A DNA stretch of 5,601 bases, taken from the NCBI RefSeq assembly GCF_937889215.1, contig NZ_CALBEX010000065.1, positions 1 to 5,601 on the forward strand, written 5' to 3'. The translations under genes and the position numbers were made by a program. This document shows positions 1 to 5,601 of this stretch, piece after piece. This DNA comes from an uncultured Limnohabitans sp. (GTDB lineage Bacteria; Pseudomonadota; Gammaproteobacteria; Burkholderiales; Burkholderiaceae_C). The notes under the pieces were generated by a model. That model saw only the letters and a program-made list of their open reading frames with translations. It was not told the DNA's origin and searched no databases. Numbering within the stretch: the first letter of the stretch is position 1; the number at the start of each line of letters is the position of its first letter.

Positions 1-1
1 C

Positions 2-622
2 TACGATCAACTCAGCCCGCTGGGCCGCCAGCAAGCCGTGCGCTTGGGTGAATACCTGCGGCCGAAACTTCAGGACAAACCCATCGAGGCCGTGATGATG
101 GGCAGCTTGAAGCGCCACCGCCAAACCTGGGAAGGCATTGCCGAAGGCGCGGGCCTGCCGCACACCCCGGCCGTGTGGCCGGGCCTGAACGAATACGACA
201 GCCACGCGCTGATCGAGTCCATCCACCCCGAGCCGCTGGCCAAGCCCGACACGCCCGAGCTCTACCGCCACCACTTTCGCCTGCTGCGCGATGCGCTGCA
301 AGCCTGGATGGCGGGGCGCATCCAGCCGCGTGGCATGACCAGCTATGCCGAATTTGTGGGCGGAATCGAAGCCGCGCTCGACCATGTGCGGCAAAACCAT
401 TCAGGCGACGTGATGATCGTCTCCAGTGGTGGCCCTATCTCCACCGCCGTGGGCCGCGTGCTGGGCACCCCGCCCGAGACCACCATCGAGCTGAACCTGC
501 GCATCCGCAACACGGCGCTGACCGAATTCGTGTTCAACCCCAAGCGGCACATGCTGCTGACCTACAACACCTTGCCGCACCTGGACAGCGACGAGCACAA
601 GGACTGGGTCACCTTCGCCTGA
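2..622 (+). CDS. Histidine phosphatase family protein (phosphoglycerate-mutase-like), 5' end missing
   Basis: The frame is open from base 2 to the TGA at 620-622, giving 206 visible residues. The start and the N-terminal RHG catalytic motif lie upstream of the window. The first visible residues, YDQLSPLGRQQAVRLGEYL, match the segment that follows RHG in this superfamily. The next conserved block, SLKRHRQT (about bases 104-127), is the family's S-x-L-x-R-x-x-Q-T element, whose Arg helps bind phosphate. The late motif, normally V-S-H-G-G, reads VSSGGPIS at about 419-442, so Ser (codon 425-427) stands where the second catalytic His is usual. I recall similar SGG variants in proteobacterial homologues, so this is probably a subfamily trait rather than decay. 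These proteins are cytoplasmic phosphatases or mutases; the substrate cannot be told. The GTG at 38 is in frame but too far into the fold to be the start. Family assignment is firm, activity uncertain. Confidence 0.88.
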   Translation, partial: YDQLSPLGRQQAVRLGEYLRPKLQDKPIEAVMMGSLKRHRQTWEGIAEGAGLPHTPAVWPGLNEYDSHALIESIHPEPLAKPDTPELYRHHFRLLRDALQAWMAGRIQPRGMTSYAEFVGGIEAALDHVRQNHSGDVMIVSSGGPISTAVGRVLGTPPETTIELNLRIRNTALTEFVFNPKRHMLLTYNTLPHLDSDEHKDWVTFA

Positions 623-629
623 AACGCTG

Positions 630-669
630 AATTTCCTTATGGAAATTGGGTGTAATCCCTAGGAATAAC
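630..669. promoter_or_regulatory. Two dyad-symmetric sequences upstream of the Tgl-like gene, possible operator pair
   Basis: A perfect inverted repeat, AATTTCC-TTAT-GGAAATT, lies at 630-647. A second, imperfect dyad, GTAATCCCTAGGAATAAC, lies at 652-669 with 7 of 9 positions paired. Their centres (638.5 and 660.5) are 22 bp apart, about two helical turns, and both contain TCC/GGAA-like halves. If transcription starts at the ATG at 699, the centres fall near -60 and -38, positions used by activators. The first dyad could instead be a weak terminator for the phosphatase gene, but its stem is AT-rich and no T-tract follows. Symmetry and spacing are seen; the regulatory role is inference. Confidence 0.4.
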
Positions 670-685
670 CTCCAGAAGCCAAGGG

Positions 686-691
686 CAAAAT
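686..691 (+). promoter_or_regulatory. Candidate -10 box for the Tgl-like gene
   Basis: CAAAAT resembles the sigma-70 -10 consensus and ends 7 nt before the ATG at 699, which would put the transcript start at or beside the start codon. No good -35 is seen at the usual distance; the second dyad (652-669) overlaps that zone, which would fit an activator-dependent promoter. No convincing Shine-Dalgarno precedes the ATG. Confidence 0.35.
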
Positions 692-698
692 AGCCGGG

Positions 699-1868
699 AT
701 GAATTGTTCGCCCACTTGGCTCGAGCTTAAGACGACGGAAGGCGGCGTTGAGCTCACCCACACACCCGCCGATCAAGCCGATCGCCTGGCAGCACAACTG
801 AGCGCGGACCTGTGGGAATGGGGCCTTCAGTCGGTGGTCCAGACCCTTCGTAAGCCCCTTGAAGACGGCACAGTGGCCCTGATCGCCAGCTTGCGGCCTG
901 AATTCCAGCAAACCCACATGCCAGGGCACAACAGCCTAAACTTGCTCACCAGCTTGGGGACCACCGCCCCGTCTGACAACGCCAACGAAGCCTGGGCCTT
1001 GGAACGCGAAATCTGGGTGGCCCTTTTGGGTTCACCTCAACGATTCCAGTTTGCCAACCTGGAGGCTTTGAAATCCCATGTCCGGGTCAGGCGCAACATG
1101 GCCTTGGCCGCCAGATTGACCGCGCTGGCCTTCAAAACCGAAGCGGCTGAGCGACCCGAGGCCGATTGGCACTACGAAGAAGAGCCTGGTTTCATCCTCA
1201 AGCCGGGTCGCCCACTGATCAGCGCCCTGATTGCCGCTACGCAACCCGAGGCCACCGGCAAGCTGTACGACTTCTCGTGCTACCGCGCCACCGAATACGT
1301 GATCTTGCTGGGCATCGCGCAAGAATTGCAAGCGCACCACCCCGCTTTGCTGGCCGAGTTGCAGCAACTGAACGAACGCCACGCGGTGCGCTCAGGCCAA
1401 TTTCACGAGGTGTTCCTGATCGAGTACGGCAGCATGGAAGCCCCCTTACCCGCCCGCTTTTATGTCCCGGGCGACCGGCTGTGGTTTCGCAACCCCGACG
1501 AGCGATCCTCCGATGTCACCGGCTACGAAGGCTCGTGGGTCATGTACATGGGCGGTGGCCTGTTCAGCAACTTCTGGAAGCGGGACGCGCCCTTCACCCT
1601 CGAATCCAAAGCCATTGAAATTTTCCACTGGAAAGACGGCGCCTACACCGACGCCCAGGGCGAGTTGCAAATGGACGAGACGGTGGTGGAACGCCTGGTG
1701 GCACAAACCCAGGCCGACCCGAAAGCCAGAGCCCACGTGCTGGACCGCATGCTGCGCATGCGCGACCCCAAGGGGGTCTATGCACAAGGCGGCTGCATCG
1801 ACACCACCCGCGAATACCCCAAAAACGTGAGCCGCGAGCACTGCGATCTGGTGCTGCCCAACTTTTGA
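699..1868 (+). CDS. Protein-glutamine gamma-glutamyltransferase (Bacillus Tgl-like), remote homologue
   Basis: This 389-residue protein has no signal peptide or membrane segment, so it is probably cytoplasmic. By eye, against my memory of B. subtilis Tgl (about 245 aa), several blocks align in order. SPQRFQF...VRVRRNMALAARL (112-140) matches TPVQFDY...LKLRMNIVAAAKTL. FILKPGRPLISAL (165-177) matches a region before the active site. YDFSCYRATEYVILLG (190-205) matches YAFECATAIVIIYY, aligning Cys194 with the Tgl nucleophile Cys116. GDRLWFRNPD (258-267) matches GDCLYFKNPE, followed by YEGSWVMYMG (276-285) for WRGENVILLG. Tgl cross-links proteins through Gln-Lys isopeptide bonds. Unlike Tgl, this protein has about 110 extra N-terminal residues and a C-terminal tail with Cys366 and Cys382. 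Tgl Glu115 is Ser193 here, and the Glu187 position is Ser279 with Glu277 nearby. The cross-linking activity and substrate are therefore inferred. The ATG at 699 is chosen because a -10-like box sits 7 nt upstream. The gene converges on the next one. Confidence 0.62.
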   Translation: MNCSPTWLELKTTEGGVELTHTPADQADRLAAQLSADLWEWGLQSVVQTLRKPLEDGTVALIASLRPEFQQTHMPGHNSLNLLTSLGTTAPSDNANEAWALEREIWVALLGSPQRFQFANLEALKSHVRVRRNMALAARLTALAFKTEAAERPEADWHYEEEPGFILKPGRPLISALIAATQPEATGKLYDFSCYRATEYVILLGIAQELQAHHPALLAELQQLNERHAVRSGQFHEVFLIEYGSMEAPLPARFYVPGDRLWFRNPDERSSDVTGYEGSWVMYMGGGLFSNFWKRDAPFTLESKAIEIFHWKDGAYTDAQGELQMDETVVERLVAQTQADPKARAHVLDRMLRMRDPKGVYAQGGCIDTTREYPKNVSREHCDLVLPNF

Positions 1869-1874
1869 AGACCG

Positions 1875-1886
1875 GGCCGCAAGGCC
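1875..1886. terminator. Short GC hairpin between convergent genes, weak terminator candidate
   Basis: GGCC-GCAA-GGCC forms a 4-bp GC stem, extendable by a G-T pair, with a GNRA-type tetraloop. It fills most of the 18-bp gap between the stop codons of two convergent genes. It has no T-tract on either strand, so intrinsic termination would be poor. I list it only because nothing else in the gap could separate the two transcripts. Confidence 0.18.
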
Positions 1887-2726
1887 TCAACCCACCTCGT
1901 CGGTGAGCGTTTCTGGGGGCAATTGGTCAATTTCACCGAGCAACTGCGCCAGCGCCCGGCCCGAAGCGCTCAGCAAGGCTTGGCCTTTTTCAGCGGTTGC
2001 GGCCAAGGCATTCCCCGCCGCCCCATGGCGGTTGTAGTCCTGCATTTGCCAACCCAGCTTGGCGCTTTTGCCGTTGCCCAAAATTTCAAAACGTTCAGCG
2101 CGGTCTTGCGAGGTGGACCGGAAGTTTTGCGCCAAATCCATGCACACGCATTCGGGCCGCAGCGCCAGCATCATCGAGGTTTCGGTGTCGCCCGCGTGCA
2201 CACCAAAGCGGTGCTCTTCGGGCGGAAAAAGCGCACTCACATCGCCGCCTTGCGCATCGCGCAGCGGCAAATTGAACCAGCTCACGCTGAAAACCAGCAT
2301 GCCCAAGCGTGCCCGCAAATCCCGCGCCACGATGTCCATCACACTCACTTGTCCGCCATGGGCGTTGAGCAGCACCAGTTTCTTAACGCCACTGGCCGCC
2401 ACCGACTCGCCGATGTCGGTCCACAAACGGATCACGGTCTCGGCCTTGAGCGTCAAGGTACCCCCAAAACGCGCGTGCTCAGGACTCAGGCCCACCGTTT
2501 GGGTGGGCAAAAACAAAGCCGGTAAGTCAGAAGGCAAGTGCGGCAAGCAAGCCGCCACCACGCCATTGACCAAATCGGTGTCCACCGACAGCGGCAGGTG
2601 CGGGCCATGCTGCTCAGTGGCGGCAACGGGCAGGACGGCGATGGCCCGATCGATGGTCCGGTCTGGCACCAAGGCCTGAAAATCGAGGGTGGTCCAGTCG
2701 GCCCAAAAACGCGAAGGGTTTTGCAT
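1887..2726 (-). CDS. Creatininase family metal-dependent amidohydrolase
   Basis: Counting from the ATG at 2726 the protein has 279 residues, normal for the family (PF02633, creatinine amidohydrolase/MftE-like). Visible motifs are LPVAATEQHGPHLPLSVDTD (32-51) with likely metal ligands Glu38, His40 and Asp49; LLNAHGGQ (119-126) with His123; and HAGDTETSMML (178-188) with Glu182. Family members are cytoplasmic divalent-metal enzymes that hydrolyse cyclic or linear amides. True creatininase, as I recall it, has Glu two residues after the His equivalent to His123. Here that residue is Gly, so creatinine is not a safe substrate and no gene symbol is given. An in-frame ATG at 2735 is the alternative start, adding MPN. 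I prefer 2726 because TAAGAT lies exactly 7 nt before it and neither site has a Shine-Dalgarno. The frame stays open to 2849, but that would overlap the divergent dsbD-like gene. Confidence 0.88.
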   Translation of the reverse strand: MQNPSRFWADWTTLDFQALVPDRTIDRAIAVLPVAATEQHGPHLPLSVDTDLVNGVVAACLPHLPSDLPALFLPTQTVGLSPEHARFGGTLTLKAETVIRLWTDIGESVAASGVKKLVLLNAHGGQVSVMDIVARDLRARLGMLVFSVSWFNLPLRDAQGGDVSALFPPEEHRFGVHAGDTETSMMLALRPECVCMDLAQNFRSTSQDRAERFEILGNGKSAKLGWQMQDYNRHGAAGNALAATAEKGQALLSASGRALAQLLGEIDQLPPETLTDEVG

Positions 2727-2733
2727 GTTCGGC

Positions 2734-2739
2734 ATCTTA
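2734..2739 (-). promoter_or_regulatory. Candidate -10 box for the creatininase-family gene
   Basis: Read on the minus strand this is TAAGAT, which keeps the most important T, A and final T of the -10 consensus. It ends 7 nt before the ATG at 2726, so a transcript would begin at or beside that codon. It overlaps the alternative ATG at 2735. No clear -35 is visible. This spacing decides the start I chose. Confidence 0.33.
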
Positions 2740-2762
2740 ATGGAGTCTGTGCGTGTACAGTG

Positions 2763-2775
2763 CCTTCGCAGAAGG
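2763..2775. repeat. Small inverted repeat in the divergent intergenic region
   Basis: CCTTC-GCA-GAAGG is a perfect 5-bp stem with a 3-nt loop, lying between the divergent creatininase-family and dsbD-like genes. It could be a protein-binding site or a hairpin in the dsbD leader. It is short enough to arise by chance. Confidence 0.2.
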
Positions 2776-2803
2776 TTCCGCTTCAGGTGTCCGGGACCAT
2801 AAA

Positions 2804-2809
2804 GAAGGA
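2804..2809 (+). promoter_or_regulatory. Ribosome binding site of the dsbD-like gene
   Basis: GAAGGA lies 5 nt before the GTG at 2815. It is the only strong Shine-Dalgarno before a gene in the window. It fixes the GTG start, which also places a signal peptide directly at the N-terminus. Confidence 0.7.
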
Positions 2810-2814
2810 TTGGC

Positions 2815-5151
2815 GTGAAAGTTTCCGTGTTGTCGCGTGGCTGGGCCACGGTTCAGAGTGGGGTGCTGGGGCTGGGCTTGTGCGCTCTTTTGTTCCTTCC
2901 CGTTGCCAGCCTGGCGCAAACCGGCGCCCTGTTTTCCACCAAGCCGGCCGCCAGCACCTCGGCGACCAACGCCTTGCTCAGCAGTTCCACCCATGTGGTC
3001 AATACCGAGCAGGTGCGGGCCGAGTTGCAAGTGCACGCCCCCCAAGGCCTTCAGGCCGGGCAAACCTTTTGGATGGGCCTGCAGATCGAGCACCAGCCCC
3101 ATTGGCACACCTATTGGCAAAACCCGGGCGACTCGGGCTTGCCCACCCAGCTGCAGTGGCAGCTGCCTGCCGGCTTGCAAGCCGGCGCGATCGCGTGGCC
3201 TTTGCCCAAAAAATTCCCGATTGGCAGCTTGGCCAACTACGGCTACGAAGGCCGTGTGCTGCTGACGGTGCCCGTGACGTTGGGGGCTGACTTCCGCTTC
3301 CCGGACACTGGGCCACTGACCCTCCAATTACAAGCCGATTGGCTGGTGTGCCGCCAAGAATGCATTCCGCAAGAAGGCCGCATGAGCCTGAACCTGGCCT
3401 CTGCCGCGCCGCAAACGCCGCACGCGGCAAGCTTCGAAGCGACCCAAAAACTCAGCCCCCAGACGATGCCGCAGCTCAAGCAAAGCGGCACTTGGATCAC
3501 CGGCGGCCAGACCACGTTGTCGGACGATGGCCAGCAACTGAGCCTGCGCGTGCACGGCCTGCCCGCCAGTTGGCGAGGCCAGACGCTCAGCGCTTTCCCA
3601 GTCACCGCCAGCGTGGTGCACAACGCGGCCGTGCAGGACAAAGACTGGACGCAAAACTGGCAAGGCGCGGTCTGGCAGGCCCAAATTCCGGTCTCTGAAG
3701 AACGCGGCGACAGCCCTCAAACCATGCGCTGGGTGATCGCGGCGGGGCCGGAGTCTGCACCCCAAGCCCCTGCTTTTGAGCTTGAAACGCCCGTGCAAGG
3801 CACTTGGCCTGCACTGACTCAAGCCGCCCCTGTCGAGATCTCGCCCGCTCTGGCCAAGGCGCTGGCCGAGAACGCACGCGCTGCGCAAAAACCAGCGGCA
3901 ACCAACACCACCGCCTTGGGCCTGACGCTGGCCATTTTGGGGGCGCTGGTGGGCGGCTTTTTGCTCAACCTGATGCCCTGCGTGTTTCCGGTGTTGGCCA
4001 TCAAGGTGCTGGGCTTTGCCAAGGCGAATGCGACTCAAGCCCAACACCGCGCTGCCGGGATGGCCTACACCGTGGGTGTGGTGCTGTCGTTCATGTTGCT
4101 GGGCGGCCTGATGCTGGCCTTGCGGGCCGCTGGCGAACAGCTTGGATGGGGCTTTCAGCTGCAGTCACCGCCAGTGGTGGCGGCTCTGGCGCTGTTGTTC
4201 ACCGTGCTGGGCCTCAACTTGGCAGGCGTTTTCGAGTTTGGGCAGATGCTGCCCAGCCGCCTCGCTTCATTGCAAAGCCGCCACCCGACCGTGAACGCCG
4301 GTTTGTCGGGTGTGCTGGCCGTGGCCGTGGCTTCGCCGTGCACAGCGCCCTTCATGGGCGCATCGCTGGGCTTGGCGATTGCGCTGCCCGTGTGGCAAGC
4401 GCTCACGGTGTTTGCCGCCATGGGCGTGGGCATGGCCTTGCCCTATTTGGCGGCCAGCTGGTGGCCTGGCATCGCCCGCGCCCTGCCGCGCCCTGGGGCC
4501 TGGATGCTGACTTTTCGCCAAGCCATGGCCTTCCCGATGTTTGCCACCGTTATCTGGCTGCTGTGGGTGCTGGGCCAGCAAACCGGCATTGATGGGGCCA
4601 GCGGTCTGCTGGCCTTGTTACTCACCGTGGCGTGGCTGGTCTGGGCGCTGGGCCTGACAGGCCGCACGCGCTGGGTCATGAGCGGCCTGGCCCTGGCCAC
4701 TTTGCTGTGGCTCGGCAGCAGCTGGCTGCCTTTGGCTTTGCGTGATGCCCCCTCATCGGCAACAGCCAGCAGCGCCAGCGAAAAAAACGCTGCCGACCGG
4801 CCCCTTTGGCAAGCCTGGTCAGAGGCTGACGTGCAGACGCAACTGAGCGCAGGTCGCCCAGTGTTCGTGGACTTCACCGCCGCTTGGTGCGTGACCTGCC
4901 AATTCAACAAAAAAACCACCTTCGCCGATGCCACGCTGCTGGCAGACTTTGCAAGCCGCCAAGTGGTGCTGATGCGGGCCGACTGGACCCGCCGCGACCC
5001 GGCCATCACCCAGGCACTTTCGGCCTTGGGTCGCAGCGGCGTGCCGGTGTACGCCTTGTACGCACCGGGCCGTGCGCCCGTGCTGTTGTCCGAATTGCCC
5101 AGTGTGGCCGAGGTGCAAAAGTCGCTGCAGGCCCTGAACACTGGGCGTTGA
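2815..5151 (+). CDS. dsbD: DsbD/ScsB-family thiol:disulfide interchange protein (protein-disulfide reductase)
   Basis: This inner-membrane protein carries electrons from cytoplasmic thioredoxin to periplasmic disulfides. It has 778 residues and starts at GTG behind a good Shine-Dalgarno. Residues 1-34 form a signal peptide (hydrophobic 16-33, likely cleavage after ASLA). A periplasmic domain follows to about 360, with a Cys pair at 179 and 183 in VCRQECIP. Residues 366-638 hold about eight membrane helices, with core cysteines Cys389 (LNLMPCVFPVLAIK) and Cys509 (VASPCTAPFMGASLG). The C-terminal periplasmic thioredoxin fold has the active site WCVTC (Cys692, Cys695) and a cis-Pro in GVPVY (Pro744). 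All six redox cysteines are present, so the protein should work. It is about 200 residues longer than E. coli DsbD (565 aa), mostly in the N-terminal domain, and its CX3C spacing is closer to ScsB-type proteins. The symbol dsbD is therefore a family label. Likely partners are DsbC-like isomerases, cytochrome c maturation or ScsC-like proteins, none encoded here. Confidence 0.93.
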   Translation: MKVSVLSRGWATVQSGVLGLGLCALLFLPVASLAQTGALFSTKPAASTSATNALLSSSTHVVNTEQVRAELQVHAPQGLQAGQTFWMGLQIEHQPHWHTYWQNPGDSGLPTQLQWQLPAGLQAGAIAWPLPKKFPIGSLANYGYEGRVLLTVPVTLGADFRFPDTGPLTLQLQADWLVCRQECIPQEGRMSLNLASAAPQTPHAASFEATQKLSPQTMPQLKQSGTWITGGQTTLSDDGQQLSLRVHGLPASWRGQTLSAFPVTASVVHNAAVQDKDWTQNWQGAVWQAQIPVSEERGDSPQTMRWVIAAGPESAPQAPAFELETPVQGTWPALTQAAPVEISPALAKALAENARAAQKPAATNTTALGLTLAILGALVGGFLLNLMPCVFPVLAIKVLGFAKANATQAQHRAAGMAYTVGVVLSFMLLGGLMLALRAAGEQLGWGFQLQSPPVVAALALLFTVLGLNLAGVFEFGQMLPSRLASLQSRHPTVNAGLSGVLAVAVASPCTAPFMGASLGLAIALPVWQALTVFAAMGVGMALPYLAASWWPGIARALPRPGAWMLTFRQAMAFPMFATVIWLLWVLGQQTGIDGASGLLALLLTVAWLVWALGLTGRTRWVMSGLALATLLWLGSSWLPLALRDAPSSATASSASEKNAADRPLWQAWSEADVQTQLSAGRPVFVDFTAAWCVTCQFNKKTTFADATLLADFASRQVVLMRADWTRRDPAITQALSALGRSGVPVYALYAPGRAPVLLSELPSVAEVQKSLQALNTGR
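3169..3186. repeat. 18-bp perfect palindrome inside the dsbD-like gene
   Basis: GCCGGCTTGCAAGCCGGC is its own reverse complement. It encodes Ala-Gly-Leu-Gln-Ala-Gly (residues 119-124) of the periplasmic domain. The repeated Ala-Gly pair in identical codons around TTGCAA accounts for the symmetry, so a function is not required. Confidence 0.35.
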
Positions 5152-5236
5152 ACACCACCGCAAGTGCAGTGCTCAGGTCGCTCGCCATTCACGCCCCTGT
5201 TTGACGCCGGATGGACAGTGCAGCGGCCTTGCAGCC

Positions 5237-5245
5237 TGCGACAAT
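5237..5245 (+). promoter_or_regulatory. Candidate extended -10 promoter of hemE
   Basis: TGC-GACAAT fits an extended -10 element (TGn followed by a -10-like hexamer at 5240-5245). The hexamer ends 7 nt before the ATG at 5253, so transcription would start at or beside the start codon. No -35 with 16-18 bp spacing is convincing; TGGACA at 5212-5217 is 22 bp away. A separate promoter would uncouple hemE from dsbD. The rest of the 5152-5252 spacer shows no clear terminator. Confidence 0.42.
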
Positions 5246-5252
5246 GGCGGGC

Positions 5253-5601
5253 ATGAGCACTTCTTTTGCACCCCTCCAAAATGACAGCTTCTTGCGCGCC
5301 TGCCTGCGCCAAGCCACCGACCACACCCCCGTCTGGCTCATGCGCCAAGCCGGGCGCTACCTGCCCGAGTACTGCGCCACCCGCGCCAAAGCCGGCAGCT
5401 TCATGGGCCTGGCCACCAACGTCGACTACGCCACCGAGGTCACCCTGCAGCCCCTCGAGCGTTATGCACTTGATGCCGCCATCTTGTTTTCCGACATCCT
5501 CACCGTGCCCGATGCCATGGGCCTGGGCCTGAGTTTTGCCCAAGGCGAAGGCCCCCGCTTTACCAAAAACGTGCGCGACGAAGCCGCCGTGGCCGAGCTG
5601 G
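5253..5601 (+). CDS. hemE: Uroporphyrinogen decarboxylase, 5' part
   Basis: HemE removes four carboxyl groups from uroporphyrinogen III to give coproporphyrinogen III, a cytoplasmic step of heme synthesis. The first 116 residues are visible and the rest of the roughly 350-residue enzyme lies beyond the window. The signature [13 protein letters not shown] (28-40) is intact, with substrate-binding Arg31 and Arg35. It is followed by the family block [12 protein letters not shown] (45-56), and by [19 protein letters not shown] (77-95) with Asp81, which I take as the essential catalytic Asp. I chose the ATG at 5253 because a -10-like element ends 7 nt upstream. The in-frame ATG at 5244, which would add MAG, overlaps that element and has no better ribosome site. 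The gene follows dsbD in the same direction after 101 bp. Nothing looks damaged. Confidence 0.96.
   Translation, partial: MSTSFAPLQNDSFLRACLRQATDHTPVWLMRQAGRYLPEYCATRAKAGSFMGLATNVDYATEVTLQPLERYALDAAILFSDILTVPDAMGLGLSFAQGEGPRFTKNVRDEAAVAEL

Noticed and set aside
38..622. GTG at 38 as the true start of the histidine phosphatase
   Set aside because: Family-conserved residues (YDQLSPLGRQQA) continue upstream to the window edge and the catalytic RHG must lie further upstream.
630..647. Perfect hairpin as an intrinsic terminator of the phosphatase gene
   Set aside because: The stem is AT-rich and no T-tract follows, so an operator is the better reading, although termination is not excluded.
2727..2849. 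Upstream extension of the creatininase-family gene to 2849
   Set aside because: It would overlap the dsbD start and ribosome site, and the extra residues do not look like the family's N-terminus.
2538..3290. 250-codon open frame on the plus strand spanning the creatininase-family gene start and dsbD
   Set aside because: It overlaps two well-supported genes in other frames and has no recognisable motif.
3328..4047. 239-codon open frame on the minus strand inside dsbD
   Set aside because: It is antisense to conserved DsbD domains, and its Arg/Gln/Gly-rich translation is typical of shadow frames.
5163..5223. Direct repeat AGTGCAG at 5163-5169 and 5217-5223 upstream of hemE
   Set aside because: Seven bases is within chance for this composition, and the positions suggest no regulatory spacing.
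4443..5543. 366-codon open frame on the minus strand across the end of dsbD and the start of hemE
   Set aside because: It lies opposite two clearly recognised genes and its low-complexity translation resembles no family. It reflects GC-rich codon bias.

Overview
The window looks like chromosomal DNA of a betaproteobacterium, probably Burkholderiales and most likely Comamonadaceae-like. It is GC-rich, densely coded, and its proteins read like that group. No taxonomic search was possible, so this is inference. There are five protein genes, two cut by the window edges. No RNA gene, mobile element, CRISPR array or broken gene was seen.

Layout: (1) 2-622 (+), the 3' part of a histidine-phosphatase-superfamily protein whose usual second catalytic His is a Ser. 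(2) A 76-bp gap with two dyad-symmetric sequences spaced 22 bp centre to centre. (3) 699-1868 (+), a 389-aa protein that I read as a remote relative of the Bacillus spore-coat transglutaminase Tgl, unexpected in a group that does not sporulate. (4) Convergent with it after 18 bp, 1887-2726 (-), a creatininase-family metal-dependent amidohydrolase. (5) Divergent from that, 2815-5151 (+), a 778-aa DsbD/ScsB-type transmembrane disulfide reductase with signal peptide, periplasmic domain, eight-helix core and C-terminal thioredoxin domain. (6) A 101-bp spacer, then 5253 to the edge (+), the 5' part of hemE, uroporphyrinogen decarboxylase.

The genes do not form one operon. The orientations (+, +, -, +, +) and the promoter-like sequence before most genes suggest mainly separate transcription units. 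DsbD is periplasmic thiol chemistry and HemE is cytoplasmic tetrapyrrole synthesis; the others have no evident shared pathway. Three of the four gene starts in the window have a -10-like hexamer exactly 7 nt before the ATG and no convincing Shine-Dalgarno, which suggests leaderless mRNAs. dsbD instead has a clear Shine-Dalgarno and a GTG start.

The most interesting item is the Tgl-like gene with its possible regulatory dyads. The rest is ordinary housekeeping or metabolic sequence.
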